Shown here in pieces: positions 1 through 9,075 of a stretch of DNA of 64,000 bases. Below the pieces are notes generated by a model. It saw only the letters and a list, made by a program, of their open reading frames with translations. It searched no databases and was not told the DNA's origin. The position numbers and the translations under genes are program-made. The stretch covers positions 217,543 to 281,542 of the forward strand of contig CATOST010000030.1 in assembly GCA_951812665.1 (NCBI GenBank), in the 5' to 3' direction. The stretch's first letter is position 1; each line of letters begins with the position of its first letter. The DNA is from an uncultured Acidobacteriota bacterium. GTDB lineage: Bacteria; Acidobacteriota; UBA6911; RPQK01; JAJDTT01.

Positions 1-2865
1 GGATCGGCCAAAGAACATCTCCGGCCGATCAACGGGGTTCCCGACAATGTATGGGCTGGCTCCCAACTCCGCGGGCCGAACGGCCTCACAGGTAGAAAGC
101 ACATGCAGATGGATCAGCGTCTCACCCTTCACGGGCGTCCAGTCGAGGTGAGACGCCCGCCACGAAACCGCAATCTGAAATGGATGTGTCGCATCGTGCG
201 GGCGCACGGTGAGAGGAACATTGAGCGACTCACGGGCGGCAAAATAAGAAAATGTCTTTTCCCCAACGGGCGGTCGAGTGCTGACCTGCAAGCCCACGAG
301 TGGCACAGGTGACAAATTGGTCAAACGAAGTTGAATCTCACTATCGGTCCCCACGGGCACCTCGTCCGTCTCCAAAGCAATATCGATGCGGACCGAGTCT
401 CGCATCGCATCAATTTCCTGACCGGCAAGATTGAACATGAGACCGATGAATTGCGAGAGCCGACCCACGTACGGGGGATCGAATGCATTGGTAAGCTCGC
501 GCAAAGCCAGCCCCAGCTGACCACGGGCGCGCTCGAGGAGCACGACTCGTCCAGAGCCTTCCGGAACCAGTTGACCCATCGCCAGTGTAAATTGCGCTTG
601 CTTCGCCTCCTGTATCGCGAGCGAGACAAGCGGCTCCAAGTCATCATGCGACTCGTCGGGCAAGGACTTGAAAAGCTTTCCAAGCAGCGTGACACATTCG
701 AACAACGTTCCCCACCCGTCTGAATTAGCGCCTTCTCCCTTCGACACCATTTCTGCCACCATCGGCGTTTCCAACCACGCTGCAATCGGATCCTTCGCCG
801 CACCGGAGAGCACCCGAGCCAGAGTGGCCATCCCGTCGGATTCTGTGAAGTAAAGTTGCTCCTGGGATGTTATGGAGAGGATCCGAGCAGTGCCGAACAT
901 CTCGCGCAGGACGGCGTCCTGAACCGGCACCGAAGGCACTGGAATCATCAGCTTGCGCAGACTGCGAATCGAGAGATGTTGTATCGTGCTGCCCCGCGCG
1001 TGGCCCGCTAGCCAATTCTGGTAGGTCGATGATCCCAAAATCGAGGATAGAAACTCCGGTTTGATCCCCTTCTTCGCCCGTGCCACAGTCAGGTTTACCG
1101 TGGCTCTCGATTCGGTCGCGCCGTCGAAATCGTCTGGGATTATGCTGGTTTTGCCGATTGTGCCTCCGGTCGTGATAAGGACGTCGCCGGGCCGGAGAAC
1201 GTTCTCTCCCTTCAATAGATCTTTCCTCTCACCTATGAGAAAGAGAGAGGGTGCCTGACTAAGCTCACGTGTCACGTCACTCACTCGGAGCAACCCTGCG
1301 ACAACATTCGGTGAGTAACGGTTCTCCGTCGTGGCTTGGCGATTGTACGACTGCCCCCGGAAGACTTCGGCAACACACTCCAATTGTTCGATCTTCAACG
1401 AAGGGTCCGCTTTACGCAGTCCATCAAGTCCAGTGTTGAGCGCTTCAGCCCCCGATTCCTTAGCGACGAGATCGTGGTTCCGGGCAGCGAGCTCGCCAAC
1501 GGAAACGTCCCAGGTCTTGATCCCGGACAAAACGGACCCGCCAGACTCGGAGAAGACGACCTTGGCAAGGCTGCGACAGGACCGGTCCAGAACTTGCGAT
1601 CCAGGTCGCCGAATCCCACGGCCTGAGCTGTGGCTCAAGGAAACAGCTTCCCAAGCCTTGCGCGAGACGACGGCGAAGCGGACGGCGGGAGCAGGGTTCA
1701 TTCGGCGAAAAGCAACCAGATTGATTCGAATGCCGGTATGGGGAGCGAAAGCACCCGCGGGTAATGAAATCACGGCGTCAACACTGAAATCTGACAGTAA
1801 TGCCTTCCTCACGTCTTGGTCGGATCCGGAACCGAAAAGCATGGCATCCGGCACACCGACGACGGCCCGTCCCCCCGGGCGCAAGTTGGCCATGACGTGC
1901 TGCAGGAACAGATTCTCGTATCGTTTGCTCGGAAACGGGAAGGGGCCTTTTGCTGGAGTCTGCGCGTCGTGCCGACGACCCCATGGTGGAACGGCAAGGA
2001 TACAATCGAAGCCTTCGGACGAGCGATCCTGGGGGAACGGTCGTTCGAGGGCGTTACCCAATTCCAAGCCGGGACGGTCGATGCCGGCCAGAAGCGCTCT
2101 GCAGACACCGGTTGCAAACGAGAACTGATTGATCTCAATACCAAAGACCCCCGATTGCCGGACATGGACGCTATCGTCATTTGAGCCCGCCCGGGAAGTC
2201 GAGGAGAACTTGCGAGCCGCCTCGATCAGGATCCCGCCGTAGCCAAAACACGGGTCGTAGATCCTTTCCCCAGATTGAGGCTTCGCCAATTCCAGCATGA
2301 AATCAACGACGGGTCCGGGCGTGACGAACTCGCCGAGCAGCTTTCCTTGCTTCTCTACTGCCTTGAACAACACGTCGTCGAACAGACGGGCAGCAAGCGC
2401 CCGGCCCTGAAGCGTACCGAGCTCGAGTCGGCGCACCCAGGTCAAGAGTTCCTTAAACATCCACTGGGAATTCTCGACGGCGCGGAGAATTAGCGGCGCG
2501 ACGGGGGCCACGTAGCGCGCAACGGTACTTGCCGCGCCATCTATTGCGATCATGCCTCGCAGGTACTCGGCGACTGCGTCGGCCTGGTCCGACACCGGTT
2601 CACTCCACGCCGACAGACGGAGAGCTTCTGGCAACTCCGGAGCGAAGGACTGCCTATTCGCGGCCGCCACCGCTGCCCGTTCCGACTCGTCATAGCCGGC
2701 CCACCTGGCGATGAGTAGCGCGGCCAACGGACCCAACCACGTGTCCATCGGATCACCGTCCGAGACAATTTTGTCGAGGGTAGTCCTGAGGTCGTTTCTC
2801 AACTGCATGGATGAAGCGTCCAGATGAGGGTCCGTTCCCTGACTCATCGGCGATTCCTTAGCCAT
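1..2865 (-). CDS. N6-adenine DNA methylase + HsdS-like TRD + NTPase-entry fusion (partial, C-terminus off the left edge)
   Basis: I checked the frame triplet by triplet: 955 codons without a stop, leaving the window still open. Numbering is from the ATG at 2865 (Shine-Dalgarno AAGGA 6 nt upstream); an in-frame ATG at 2847 also has an SD. Residues about 160-400 are an HsdM-like N6-methylase with SAM motif DPCFGYGG (204-211) and FGIEIN. Motif IV, normally NPPF/Y, reads VPPW (292-295), so catalysis is doubtful. Residues about 490-660 resemble one HsdS target-recognition half (PGDVLITTGGTIGKT, then LRKLMIPVPSVPVQ). Residues about 825-930 look like a beta-sandwich. The last visible residues, SPYIVGNPVDRPEMFFGR, resemble the segment that precedes the P-loop in many AAA/STAND NTPases. 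The NTPase itself lies outside the window, so that part is inferred. A sigma-54 promoter sits directly upstream. Confidence 0.85.
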   Translation of the reverse strand, partial: MAKESPMSQGTDPHLDASSMQLRNDLRTTLDKIVSDGDPMDTWLGPLAALLIARWAGYDESERAAVAAANRQSFAPELPEALRLSAWSEPVSDQADAVAEYLRGMIAIDGAASTVARYVAPVAPLILRAVENSQWMFKELLTWVRRLELGTLQGRALAARLFDDVLFKAVEKQGKLLGEFVTPGPVVDFMLELAKPQSGERIYDPCFGYGGILIEAARKFSSTSRAGSNDDSVHVRQSGVFGIEINQFSFATGVCRALLAGIDRPGLELGNALERPFPQDRSSEGFDCILAVPPWGRRHDAQTPAKGPFPFPSKRYENLFLQHVMANLRPGGRAVVGVPDAMLFGSGSDQDVRKALLSDFSVDAVISLPAGAFAPHTGIRINLVAFRRMNPAPAVRFAVVSRKAWEAVSLSHSSGRGIRRPGSQVLDRSCRSLAKVVFSESGGSVLSGIKTWDVSVGELAARNHDLVAKESGAEALNTGLDGLRKADPSLKIEQLECVAEVFRGQSYNRQATTENRYSPNVVAGLLRVSDVTRELSQAPSLFLIGERKDLLKGENVLRPGDVLITTGGTIGKTSIIPDDFDGATESRATVNLTVARAKKGIKPEFLSSILGSSTYQNWLAGHARGSTIQHLSIRSLRKLMIPVPSVPVQDAVLREMFGTARILSITSQEQLYFTESDGMATLARVLSGAAKDPIAAWLETPMVAEMVSKGEGANSDGWGTLFECVTLLGKLFKSLPDESHDDLEPLVSLAIQEAKQAQFTLAMGQLVPEGSGRVVLLERARGQLGLALRELTNAFDPPYVGRLSQFIGLMFNLAGQEIDAMRDSVRIDIALETDEVPVGTDSEIQLRLTNLSPVPLVGLQVSTRPPVGEKTFSYFAARESLNVPLTVRPHDATHPFQIAVSWRASHLDWTPVKGETLIHLHVLSTCEAVRPAELGASPYIVGNPVDRPEMFFGRS

Positions 2866-2921
2866 CTCAAGTCCTTCTGCGGAAGCCTGACGCGATGTGG
2901 CGCTGCTTCGGCAATGACTGT

Positions 2922-2937
2922 AGCAATCTCCGTGCCA
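2922..2937 (-). promoter_or_regulatory. Sigma-54 (-24/-12) promoter
   Basis: The minus strand reads TGGCAC-GGAGA-TTGCT, an exact match to the sigma-54 consensus (TGGCAC, 5-nt spacer, TTGCA/T). It lies immediately after the stop codon (2940-2938) of the sigma-54 activator and about 57 nt upstream of the methylase-fusion ATG at 2865. The expected start site is near 2911. A perfect element placed between a dedicated activator and its neighbour makes the pairing of regulator and target convincing. Confidence 0.85.
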
Positions 2938-4446
2938 TCATCGCTCGACGCCGTATTTGGACAACCAGTTGGTCAGGGTCTGGTAGCTCGACAAGCCCAC
3001 CAGCCGGGCGGCCCTGGACTTGTTTCCCCCAGCCTCCTCCATGGCTCGCGAGAGGTAGTGGCGAGCCACGTTGGCCAAGAGACCGGGGAGGCTGAATCCG
3101 TTTCCCAGCGTACGGCCGAGGATTTCGCTCTTTCGATCCTCGGGAGCCGGAAGGAGCGCGTCACGCAGATCCTCTGCTTCAAGGGTCGTGCTGCCGGACC
3201 AGATGGCAGCTCGCCGGAGCGTGTTCAACAGCTCCCGCACGTTTCCGGGCCACGGGTGTTCAAGCAGGACGTTCCTTGCTGCAGGAGACAGTTGCTTCTC
3301 CTTGTAGTTGGGCTCGCCCGCGCTCTCCCTGTTGACTTGCTCAAGCAGCCGGTCGACAAGCAGTCCGAGGTCACCTGGGCGTTCCCGTAGCGGTGGCAGC
3401 TTCAGTACGGCCACCGCCAAGCGGTAGAAGAGATCTTCCCGGAACCGGTCCCGGGCCACCTCGTGCGTCAACGTGCGATTGGTGGCGGCGATGACGCGAA
3501 CGTCGACCTGAGCCGGACGGGTGGCACCGACACGGACTACCTGACCATCCTGCAAGACCCGGAGCAGCTTCACCTGCGCCGGAGCCGGCAATTCTCCGAT
3601 CTCGTCGAGGAACAGAGTCCCTGCGTCGGCTGCCTCGAAATAACCCTTGCGTCTCCGGTCAGCCCCGGTGAACGCACCCTTTTCGTGGCCGAAGAGTTCC
3701 GATTCGACCAGATCCGGGGGGATTGCTCCGCAATTGATGGCGATGAAGGGATGCCCCTGTCGCGGACTCGCCTGGTGGATGGCCCTCGCGATCAATTCTT
3801 TTCCCGTCCCCGTCTCTCCCTCGACGAGAACGGGAACCGATCGGGGAGCGACGCGGCGCGCTCGTGCAATTACCCGCCTCATTACCGGACTGCGATGGAT
3901 GATCTGATTGAACTCCGGCGCTTCCGGAGAGAGACCCGCGTTCAGACGCTCCAACTCCCGGTCCGGTTGGCGCAAGAGATCCGGAACGTATTCCGCCGAA
4001 ATATCGAAGGGTACGGAGGCGGTCCGGACGCCGTGCTGCCGGGATGACTCGATCAACTCTGCAGGGAAGCGGGTCTTGGCCAGGATGATCCACACCGCCG
4101 CCATGGCCGGTGTCCCCGGGCTCAGGTGGAAGGTGAGCGAGGCGTCCGCGGCGCCTTCTTGCAAGGCCGTCTCGCACCCACGGACCGCCGCTGCGTAGAT
4201 CTCGCCGAACGCCACGGGACTGCTGAGACCCTCCCCGAGAACATGAAACCGGCACCCGTGACTTCGCTCCTCGATCCATGGAATATAACGGTGAACGATA
4301 TCGTCTTCATGGTCGGTGAGAAGGAACACGTCGTCGTACGAGCGAGCATCCAGAGCTTGGGCGACCGGACCGACACCGACTGCCTCAGATTCCTCTGGAG
4401 CCCGAAGATCCGCATGGCCGATCCAACTGACGAGGATTTCACTCAT
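2938..4446 (-). CDS. Sigma-54-dependent activator with CARF-like sensor domain (RtcR-like architecture)
   Basis: A protein of 502 aa. Residues 1-160 form a Rossmann-like sensor with LSPGTPAM (108-115), reminiscent of the ligand loop of CARF domains; RtcR is the known CARF-type activator. The AAA+ core follows with Walker A GETGTGKE (210-217), the sigma-54 contact loop GAFTGA (258-263) and Walker B TLFLDEIGEL. A Fis-type HTH closes the protein (NKSRAARLVGL, about 474-500). All features needed for open-complex formation are present, so it is probably functional. The ATG at 4446 follows an AT-rich stretch. The frame stays open upstream to a GTG at 4638 that would fuse an AbiEii stub to the N-terminus, but the sensor fold starts at MSEILVSWIG. 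The inducing ligand is unknown; CARF precedent suggests a cyclic nucleotide or RNA end. Confidence 0.88.
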   Translation of the reverse strand: MSEILVSWIGHADLRAPEESEAVGVGPVAQALDARSYDDVFLLTDHEDDIVHRYIPWIEERSHGCRFHVLGEGLSSPVAFGEIYAAAVRGCETALQEGAADASLTFHLSPGTPAMAAVWIILAKTRFPAELIESSRQHGVRTASVPFDISAEYVPDLLRQPDRELERLNAGLSPEAPEFNQIIHRSPVMRRVIARARRVAPRSVPVLVEGETGTGKELIARAIHQASPRQGHPFIAINCGAIPPDLVESELFGHEKGAFTGADRRRKGYFEAADAGTLFLDEIGELPAPAQVKLLRVLQDGQVVRVGATRPAQVDVRVIAATNRTLTHEVARDRFREDLFYRLAVAVLKLPPLRERPGDLGLLVDRLLEQVNRESAGEPNYKEKQLSPAARNVLLEHPWPGNVRELLNTLRRAAIWSGSTTLEAEDLRDALLPAPEDRKSEILGRTLGNGFSLPGLLANVARHYLSRAMEEAGGNKSRAARLVGLSSYQTLTNWLSKYGVER

Positions 4447-4578
4447 GCCTAGAGTATAATAATAGTTATTGTATAAATAGAAATTTATTTGTTGGACATG
4501 GTTCTCTGGAAGAGGGAGTCCGGTAAACCGATCCCCGTCGCTTGATCGCCGGACGTGGCTTTCGGCCGGGGCCGTCTG

Positions 4579-4638
4579 GAGACCCTCAATCCATGGCGCC
4601 CCCGTCCACCATTCCGTGATGTAATCTCGCGGGATCAC
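4579..4638 (-). pseudogene. Stub of an AbiEii-type nucleotidyltransferase toxin
   Basis: Immediately after AbiEi, a GTG at 4638 overlaps the AbiEi stop (GTGA), the coupled start expected for the toxin of an AbiE pair. The first residues, VIPRDYITEWWTGAPW, match the usual opening of AbiEii-like toxins (IPRxYITEWxxxAPW). Similarity ends after about 18-20 codons and the toxin body is gone. The remaining open frame runs without a stop into the downstream activator. I infer a deletion that removed the toxin and joined its first codons to the sigma-54 activator locus. Confidence 0.6.
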
Positions 4639-5435
4639 GCTTCCATCTCGATGGTTGCGTTGACGTACAATCGCCAATCCTTCGACCGCGGCGCATTCTC
4701 CGCATTCGCGGCCGGCAGGAGTTTCGTGAAGTTTCGCGCCCGCTCTTGCACCTGCTCCTTGAGGAGCACGGCCCTGTCTCCCGCTCCGACATGTTCGAGC
4801 AGGTAGCCCAGACGCTGCGCCCACGGGATCGACGCCGATTTCGAGGCGTCGACGAGGCGTCGCGGTTCCATCCGCTCGCCGAGTTCGGAAAGAAGACCTG
4901 CTACCCGGTCCACGCCGCCCGCGTGATGCATGTATCCGACCAGATCGACTGCTGTTGCCTCCACCGTTGAGACCCGAACGGTTCCACGCGGATTGTTGAA
5001 TCTCTGAACCGGCACGTCGCCCACGTTCCAGCGAGCGACGAATGACACCTTCACGGATCCGCACGAGATTGACGGCCTGTTCTTGCCGAGGATGACCTGG
5101 AACGCTTGCGGCCGATGATGCGCGGCGCCGTGGTATCGTGCGGCCGACAGGAGCGCCACATAGTACGGGACCTTCCGGTGCTCCATGAGGGCCGGGATGA
5201 ACTGGTCCGCCGGCAGGCAACCGAGCCTTCTGTATTCGGGCGGCACGATGACGTAGAACCCGCGCGCGGGGCTGGCGATCTCACCCTTGGCCGCCAGACG
5301 GCTCAATGCCTGCCTCGCCGCGGCGGCGGAAACTCCGAGCGCCGAGCGAAGCTCCTCCGACCTGAAGTGATGCCGTCCGCGAGCAGCCAGATCCGTGATG
5401 ACATCGCGGGCGCGTGGCGCGGCAGATCCATACAT
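4635..5435 (-). CDS. AbiEi-family antitoxin / HTH transcriptional regulator
   Basis: A protein of 266 aa with an N-terminal winged-helix segment (residues about 5-60: DVITDLAARGRHHFRSEELR, then ALGVSAAAARQALSRLAAKG) followed by the AbiEi C-terminal region (GFYVIVPPEYR, PADQFIPALM, PYYVALLSAARYHGAAH). These are characteristic of type IV AbiEi antitoxins, which repress their own promoter. A TATAAT -10 element lies at 5470-5465. The cognate toxin is reduced to a stub, so the gene is either an orphan antitoxin or has been co-opted as a regulator beside the methylase system. The ATG at 5435 has only a weak ribosome-binding site; the HTH begins within ten residues of it, which supports that start. 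Confidence 0.82.
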   Translation of the reverse strand: MYGSAAPRARDVITDLAARGRHHFRSEELRSALGVSAAAARQALSRLAAKGEIASPARGFYVIVPPEYRRLGCLPADQFIPALMEHRKVPYYVALLSAARYHGAAHHRPQAFQVILGKNRPSISCGSVKVSFVARWNVGDVPVQRFNNPRGTVRVSTVEATAVDLVGYMHHAGGVDRVAGLLSELGERMEPRRLVDASKSASIPWAQRLGYLLEHVGAGDRAVLLKEQVQERARNFTKLLPAANAENAPRSKDWRLYVNATIEMEA

Positions 5436-5464
5436 GACGCCAGCAAAGTATCATTATTCGTCAC

Positions 5465-5470
5465 ATTATA
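5465..5470 (-). promoter_or_regulatory. Candidate -10 box of the AbiEi gene
   Basis: A perfect TATAAT on the minus strand about 30 nt upstream of the AbiEi ATG. No convincing -35 hexamer stands at 16-18 nt, so activity at this site is only suggested. Confidence 0.35.
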
Positions 5471-5558
5471 AGAGCATATATGTCGGAATGGGGAGCGAAC
5501 GCCCTTTTCGGTGCTCCCGTTTCAAGGCCCGGCAGCGCCGGACGCCGCGCCTCCACCC

Positions 5559-5587
5559 TTGACATCTTGAGGTCGAATTCCTAAGAT
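5559..5587 (+). promoter_or_regulatory. Sigma-70 promoter of tRNA-Gly
   Basis: TTGACA (5559-5564), exactly 17 nt, then TAAGAT (5582-5587), a near-consensus vegetative promoter. The predicted start is about 5594-5596, a few bases before the mature tRNA at 5603. Confidence 0.8.
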
Positions 5588-5602
5588 TCGAGCACGTTTG
5601 GC

Positions 5603-5677
<75 letters not shown>

Positions 5678-5703
5678 TTTTTCCCCAATAAATCCAAACA
5701 AAT

Positions 5704-8700
5704 TTGAAGAGCCGCTACATTCCGATACTCTTCGGCGGATGCCTCGCCCTGCTCCTCGCGAGTCAAGAGGCCAGGGGACAGGCGGAGAGCGCCACCCTGT
5801 CGGGAACGGTCCGGCTGGAAGACGGGACACCCGCCGGGCACGTGGAGATTGCGATTCGCCGCCCGGACACCAATGAAACCTACTCCCTCTTGACCGGCTC
5901 CGGCGGCAACTACCGCCGGGACAGCCTGGCCGCCGGGGCCTACGAGATTCAGGTGGCGGCTCACGGGCACGTCGGTCTGCTTCGGCTCGGAGTCCAGCTC
6001 CTGGTGGGCCAAGTCCTCCGGGAGGACTTTATCCTGATTCCGGGCGACGAGAACGAAGTTCGGGTTCAGGAGAGCGATTGGGTCCCCAGCGGCTCGGGCC
6101 GGGACGACCGGGGGCTGGTCATCAACCAGGAGAAACTGGAGACGCTCCCGGTGGCCTCCCGCGACATCGGCCAGCTGGTGGACATGGCACCGGGGGCCTC
6201 CCGCACCAGCAGCGGGCGGCGCCGGGGCGTGAAGGTCATGGGCATGAGACGGAGGGACAACCTGCTCTATATCGACGGGACCCTCTTTACCCATGGCGAC
6301 GGCGGAACCACCTTCCAGGCCAGCACCGACGCGCTCCAGGAGTTCGACATCAAGAGCGGACTCTACTCGGCCGAGTACGGGATTCGTCCCGGGGCGCAGA
6401 TCGTGGCGGTGACCAAGAGCGGAACCAACGCCTATCACGGCAGCCTCTACTGGTTTCACCGAAACGACAATCTGGACGCCCGGAACTTCTTCGAGCAGGA
6501 GAAGAAGGAGTTCAAGCGGAATCAGATGGGCGCCACCCTGGGCGGCCCCATCCTCCTTCCGGGGTTGTTCAAGGGCACGGATCGAGCCTGGTTCTTCCTC
6601 TCCCACCAATACCGGTCCATACGGGAGACCAAGCCGCTCACGGGCGTGGTCCCGACGCGAGACGAGAAGAAGGGACTCTTTTCGTCTCCGATTCCGGACC
6701 CCTCCACGGGTGCTCCTTTCCCCAACAACCGCATCCCCGAAAACCGGTTCGACCCGGTGGCGCTGAAGCTGCTTCCCATTTGGCCGGATCCCAACACCGT
6801 GGGCCCCCTGAACTTCACCAGCCCCGACTCGGTTTCTCCCACCGACAACCCCCAGATCATCGCCCGCGTGGACCTGAAGACCTCCGACGTCAGCCGTTGG
6901 AGCGGCCGCTTCGTCTGGGACTCGCGGCCCATCACTTCGGCCCGGGCCGTCAGCATCTTTTCGTCCACCAGCCCCCTGGCCACCTATGGACAGTCCATCT
7001 CCTACAGCCGGAACCTGGGCTCCCGGGACATCAACGTGGCCAGCATTCACTTGTTCCGGCGGCCTTACGAGTCGGTTCCCTCCAACCCTCTGCCCAACCT
7101 GGCGGGCAGGCTGGGCATCGACGAACTGCTCCTGGCCGAGGTGGACCGTCACGGGGTCCCCAGGACCCGAATCACTGGGTTTGCCGGCATCGGCGACCAG
7201 ATTCTGGCCGGCAGGGCGGCGCTGGGAAACTGGCAGGTGAAGGACGATCTGGTCCTTCCCCGGGGCAACCACACCCTGAAGCTGGGTCTGGAATACCGAC
7301 AGCACTTCAACCAGTATGGCCAGCACCGCCGATCCGAATTCGACTTCTACAATCGGTACACGGGGAACGGCTGGGGGGACTTTCTCCTGGGACATCTGGC
7401 CCAGAGCCAATTGGGAGGCGAGATCAATAGGGGCCGTTTCCACCAGAACAGCATCTACGCCTACCTTTCCGACGAGTGGCGGGTGATTCCGGGGCTGGAT
7501 CTGAACCTGGGTCTCCGGTACGAACTCCGGTTGCCCTGGGTGGACCTGCGGGGCTTCATGGCCAACTTCGATCCGGCCACCGGCCGCCTTCATCCGGAAT
7601 TGCTGGACCTGGATCTGGCGCCCGGTGAGACGGGACGATTCAGGCCCCGCATGCCCCTCATCCAGTGGAACCGCTTGGGTGGAATCCAGCCCCGACTGGG
7701 GCTGGCGCTACGGTTGGGCGAGCGCACGGTGCTGCACACCGGAGCTGGCCTGTATTCCAACGAACCGGACGTGGGCATGGTTTCCCGGCTGGGAAGAAAC
7801 CCGCGGCCCGGGGCCGAGCGGCTGATCTTCGAATCCGATCTGGAAACACCTCTCCTGTCGCTGTCCGACCCCTTTCCCGAGACCGGCAGGGCTGCGGCCG
7901 TCCCGGATCACTACGGCGTCGAGACTCCCCTGCCCCTGGCGACGACCCAGGCGTGGGGACTGAGCCTCCAGCACCGCCTCTTCCGGGAACTCTTCGTCAA
8001 CGCCGGATACCACGGCTCCCACACCGTCCACCGGCTGGAGACGGTCTCCATCAACGACGCCGAACCGGGACCGGGGGACCGGCAACAGCGCCGACCCCAT
8101 CCCCACTTGCAGACGGTTCAAATGCCCCAGGCCGACGGCGGGGCCTGGTATCACGGATTGCAGGTGCAGGTGGAGAAAGCTCCGGGGAACCACGGTCTCT
8201 CCGTGCTGGCCTCGCTCAGCTGGTCGCGCCTGATCGAGATCGGCTCCAGCGACTTGGGATCTCATTATTTCCCTCTATTTCGTTCCCGGAACGTGCCCCT
8301 GGAGGCCACTCGCGGGCTGGCCGACTTTCACGTCCCCCGCAGGCTACTCCTGAGCCTGGGCTACGACCTTCCCTTCGGAACCGGAGGAGCGGGGTCCGGA
8401 AACGGGTGGATCGCCGGACTGGTCCGCAACTGGTCGCTCCGGGTGATCGCCAGCGCTCAGGACGGTCCCTGGATCACCGTCCACCTTCCGGGGGACCCGC
8501 TGGATGCGGGTTCGGTGGCCTCCCAATGGCCCGACCGGATCCGCGACGCCAACCGGCCCCAGAGTCAGCGAGTCCCGACGAGATGGTTCGACACGGAAGC
8601 CTTCCGCCTGCCCCCGCCCTTCCAATACGGGAACGCCGGCAGGTCCACAGTGGAGGGTCCGGGTCTCACCAATCTGGACTTCTCGTTGAGGCGGACCTTC

Positions 8701-8880
8701 CGATTCGAGGGAGAGCGCCGTTTCGAGCTACGACTCGAAGCCTTCAATGCCGCCAACCGCGCCAATTTCGCCGTCGGCCGGAGTGACCCGGCCATCGAGT
8801 TCGGCACCACCGGCTTCGGAAGCATCGGCCGTGCGCTTCCTGGCCGTCAGATCCAACTGGGATTCAAGGCCTATTTCTGA
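5704..8880 (+). CDS. TonB-dependent outer-membrane receptor with N-terminal carboxypeptidase-regulatory (Oar/CarboxypepD_reg) domain
   Basis: A protein of 1058 aa from a TTG start. The N-terminus is a Sec signal peptide (KSRYIPILFGGCLALLLAS, cleavage near ARGQA). Residues about 30-110 are a CnaB-like regulatory domain (SGTVRLEDGTPAGHVEIAI), residues about 130-260 a plug (VINQEKLETLPVASRDIGQL; YIDGTLFTHGDGGTTFQASTDALQEF), and the rest a beta-barrel ending in an aromatic strand (QIQLGFKAYF). This family imports large substrates using TonB energy; the substrate cannot be told from sequence. No SusD-like partner is adjacent. The TTG start is chosen because it begins the signal peptide; there is no strong SD. 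It lies 26 nt behind tRNA-Gly and may share its transcript. Confidence 0.9.
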   Translation: MKSRYIPILFGGCLALLLASQEARGQAESATLSGTVRLEDGTPAGHVEIAIRRPDTNETYSLLTGSGGNYRRDSLAAGAYEIQVAAHGHVGLLRLGVQLLVGQVLREDFILIPGDENEVRVQESDWVPSGSGRDDRGLVINQEKLETLPVASRDIGQLVDMAPGASRTSSGRRRGVKVMGMRRRDNLLYIDGTLFTHGDGGTTFQASTDALQEFDIKSGLYSAEYGIRPGAQIVAVTKSGTNAYHGSLYWFHRNDNLDARNFFEQEKKEFKRNQMGATLGGPILLPGLFKGTDRAWFFLSHQYRSIRETKPLTGVVPTRDEKKGLFSSPIPDPSTGAPFPNNRIPENRFDPVALKLLPIWPDPNTVGPLNFTSPDSVSPTDNPQIIARVDLKTSDVSRWSGRFVWDSRPITSARAVSIFSSTSPLATYGQSISYSRNLGSRDINVASIHLFRRPYESVPSNPLPNLAGRLGIDELLLAEVDRHGVPRTRITGFAGIGDQILAGRAALGNWQVKDDLVLPRGNHTLKLGLEYRQHFNQYGQHRRSEFDFYNRYTGNGWGDFLLGHLAQSQLGGEINRGRFHQNSIYAYLSDEWRVIPGLDLNLGLRYELRLPWVDLRGFMANFDPATGRLHPELLDLDLAPGETGRFRPRMPLIQWNRLGGIQPRLGLALRLGERTVLHTGAGLYSNEPDVGMVSRLGRNPRPGAERLIFESDLETPLLSLSDPFPETGRAAAVPDHYGVETPLPLATTQAWGLSLQHRLFRELFVNAGYHGSHTVHRLETVSINDAEPGPGDRQQRRPHPHLQTVQMPQADGGAWYHGLQVQVEKAPGNHGLSVLASLSWSRLIEIGSSDLGSHYFPLFRSRNVPLEATRGLADFHVPRRLLLSLGYDLPFGTGGAGSGNGWIAGLVRNWSLRVIASAQDGPWITVHLPGDPLDAGSVASQWPDRIRDANRPQSQRVPTRWFDTEAFRLPPPFQYGNAGRSTVEGPGLTNLDFSLRRTFRFEGERRFELRLEAFNAANRANFAVGRSDPAIEFGTTGFGSIGRALPGRQIQLGFKAYF

Positions 8881-9075
8881 TCGCTGGAAGCAATCGCCGA
8901 TCGTTATTGGCAGTTACTAGTGGAAGTCTTTTTTCTCAATACCGTTACGAGGGCATCAGCTGAATTGGTGCAGGAGAGCCCGACCCACGAAAATTGACGC
9001 GAAACGAGCGTTTTTCCTCGACCGGGTTGAAAGGCAATTGAGTCTTTCCCCTGCCACGGGCAGAATGGAGTCATA

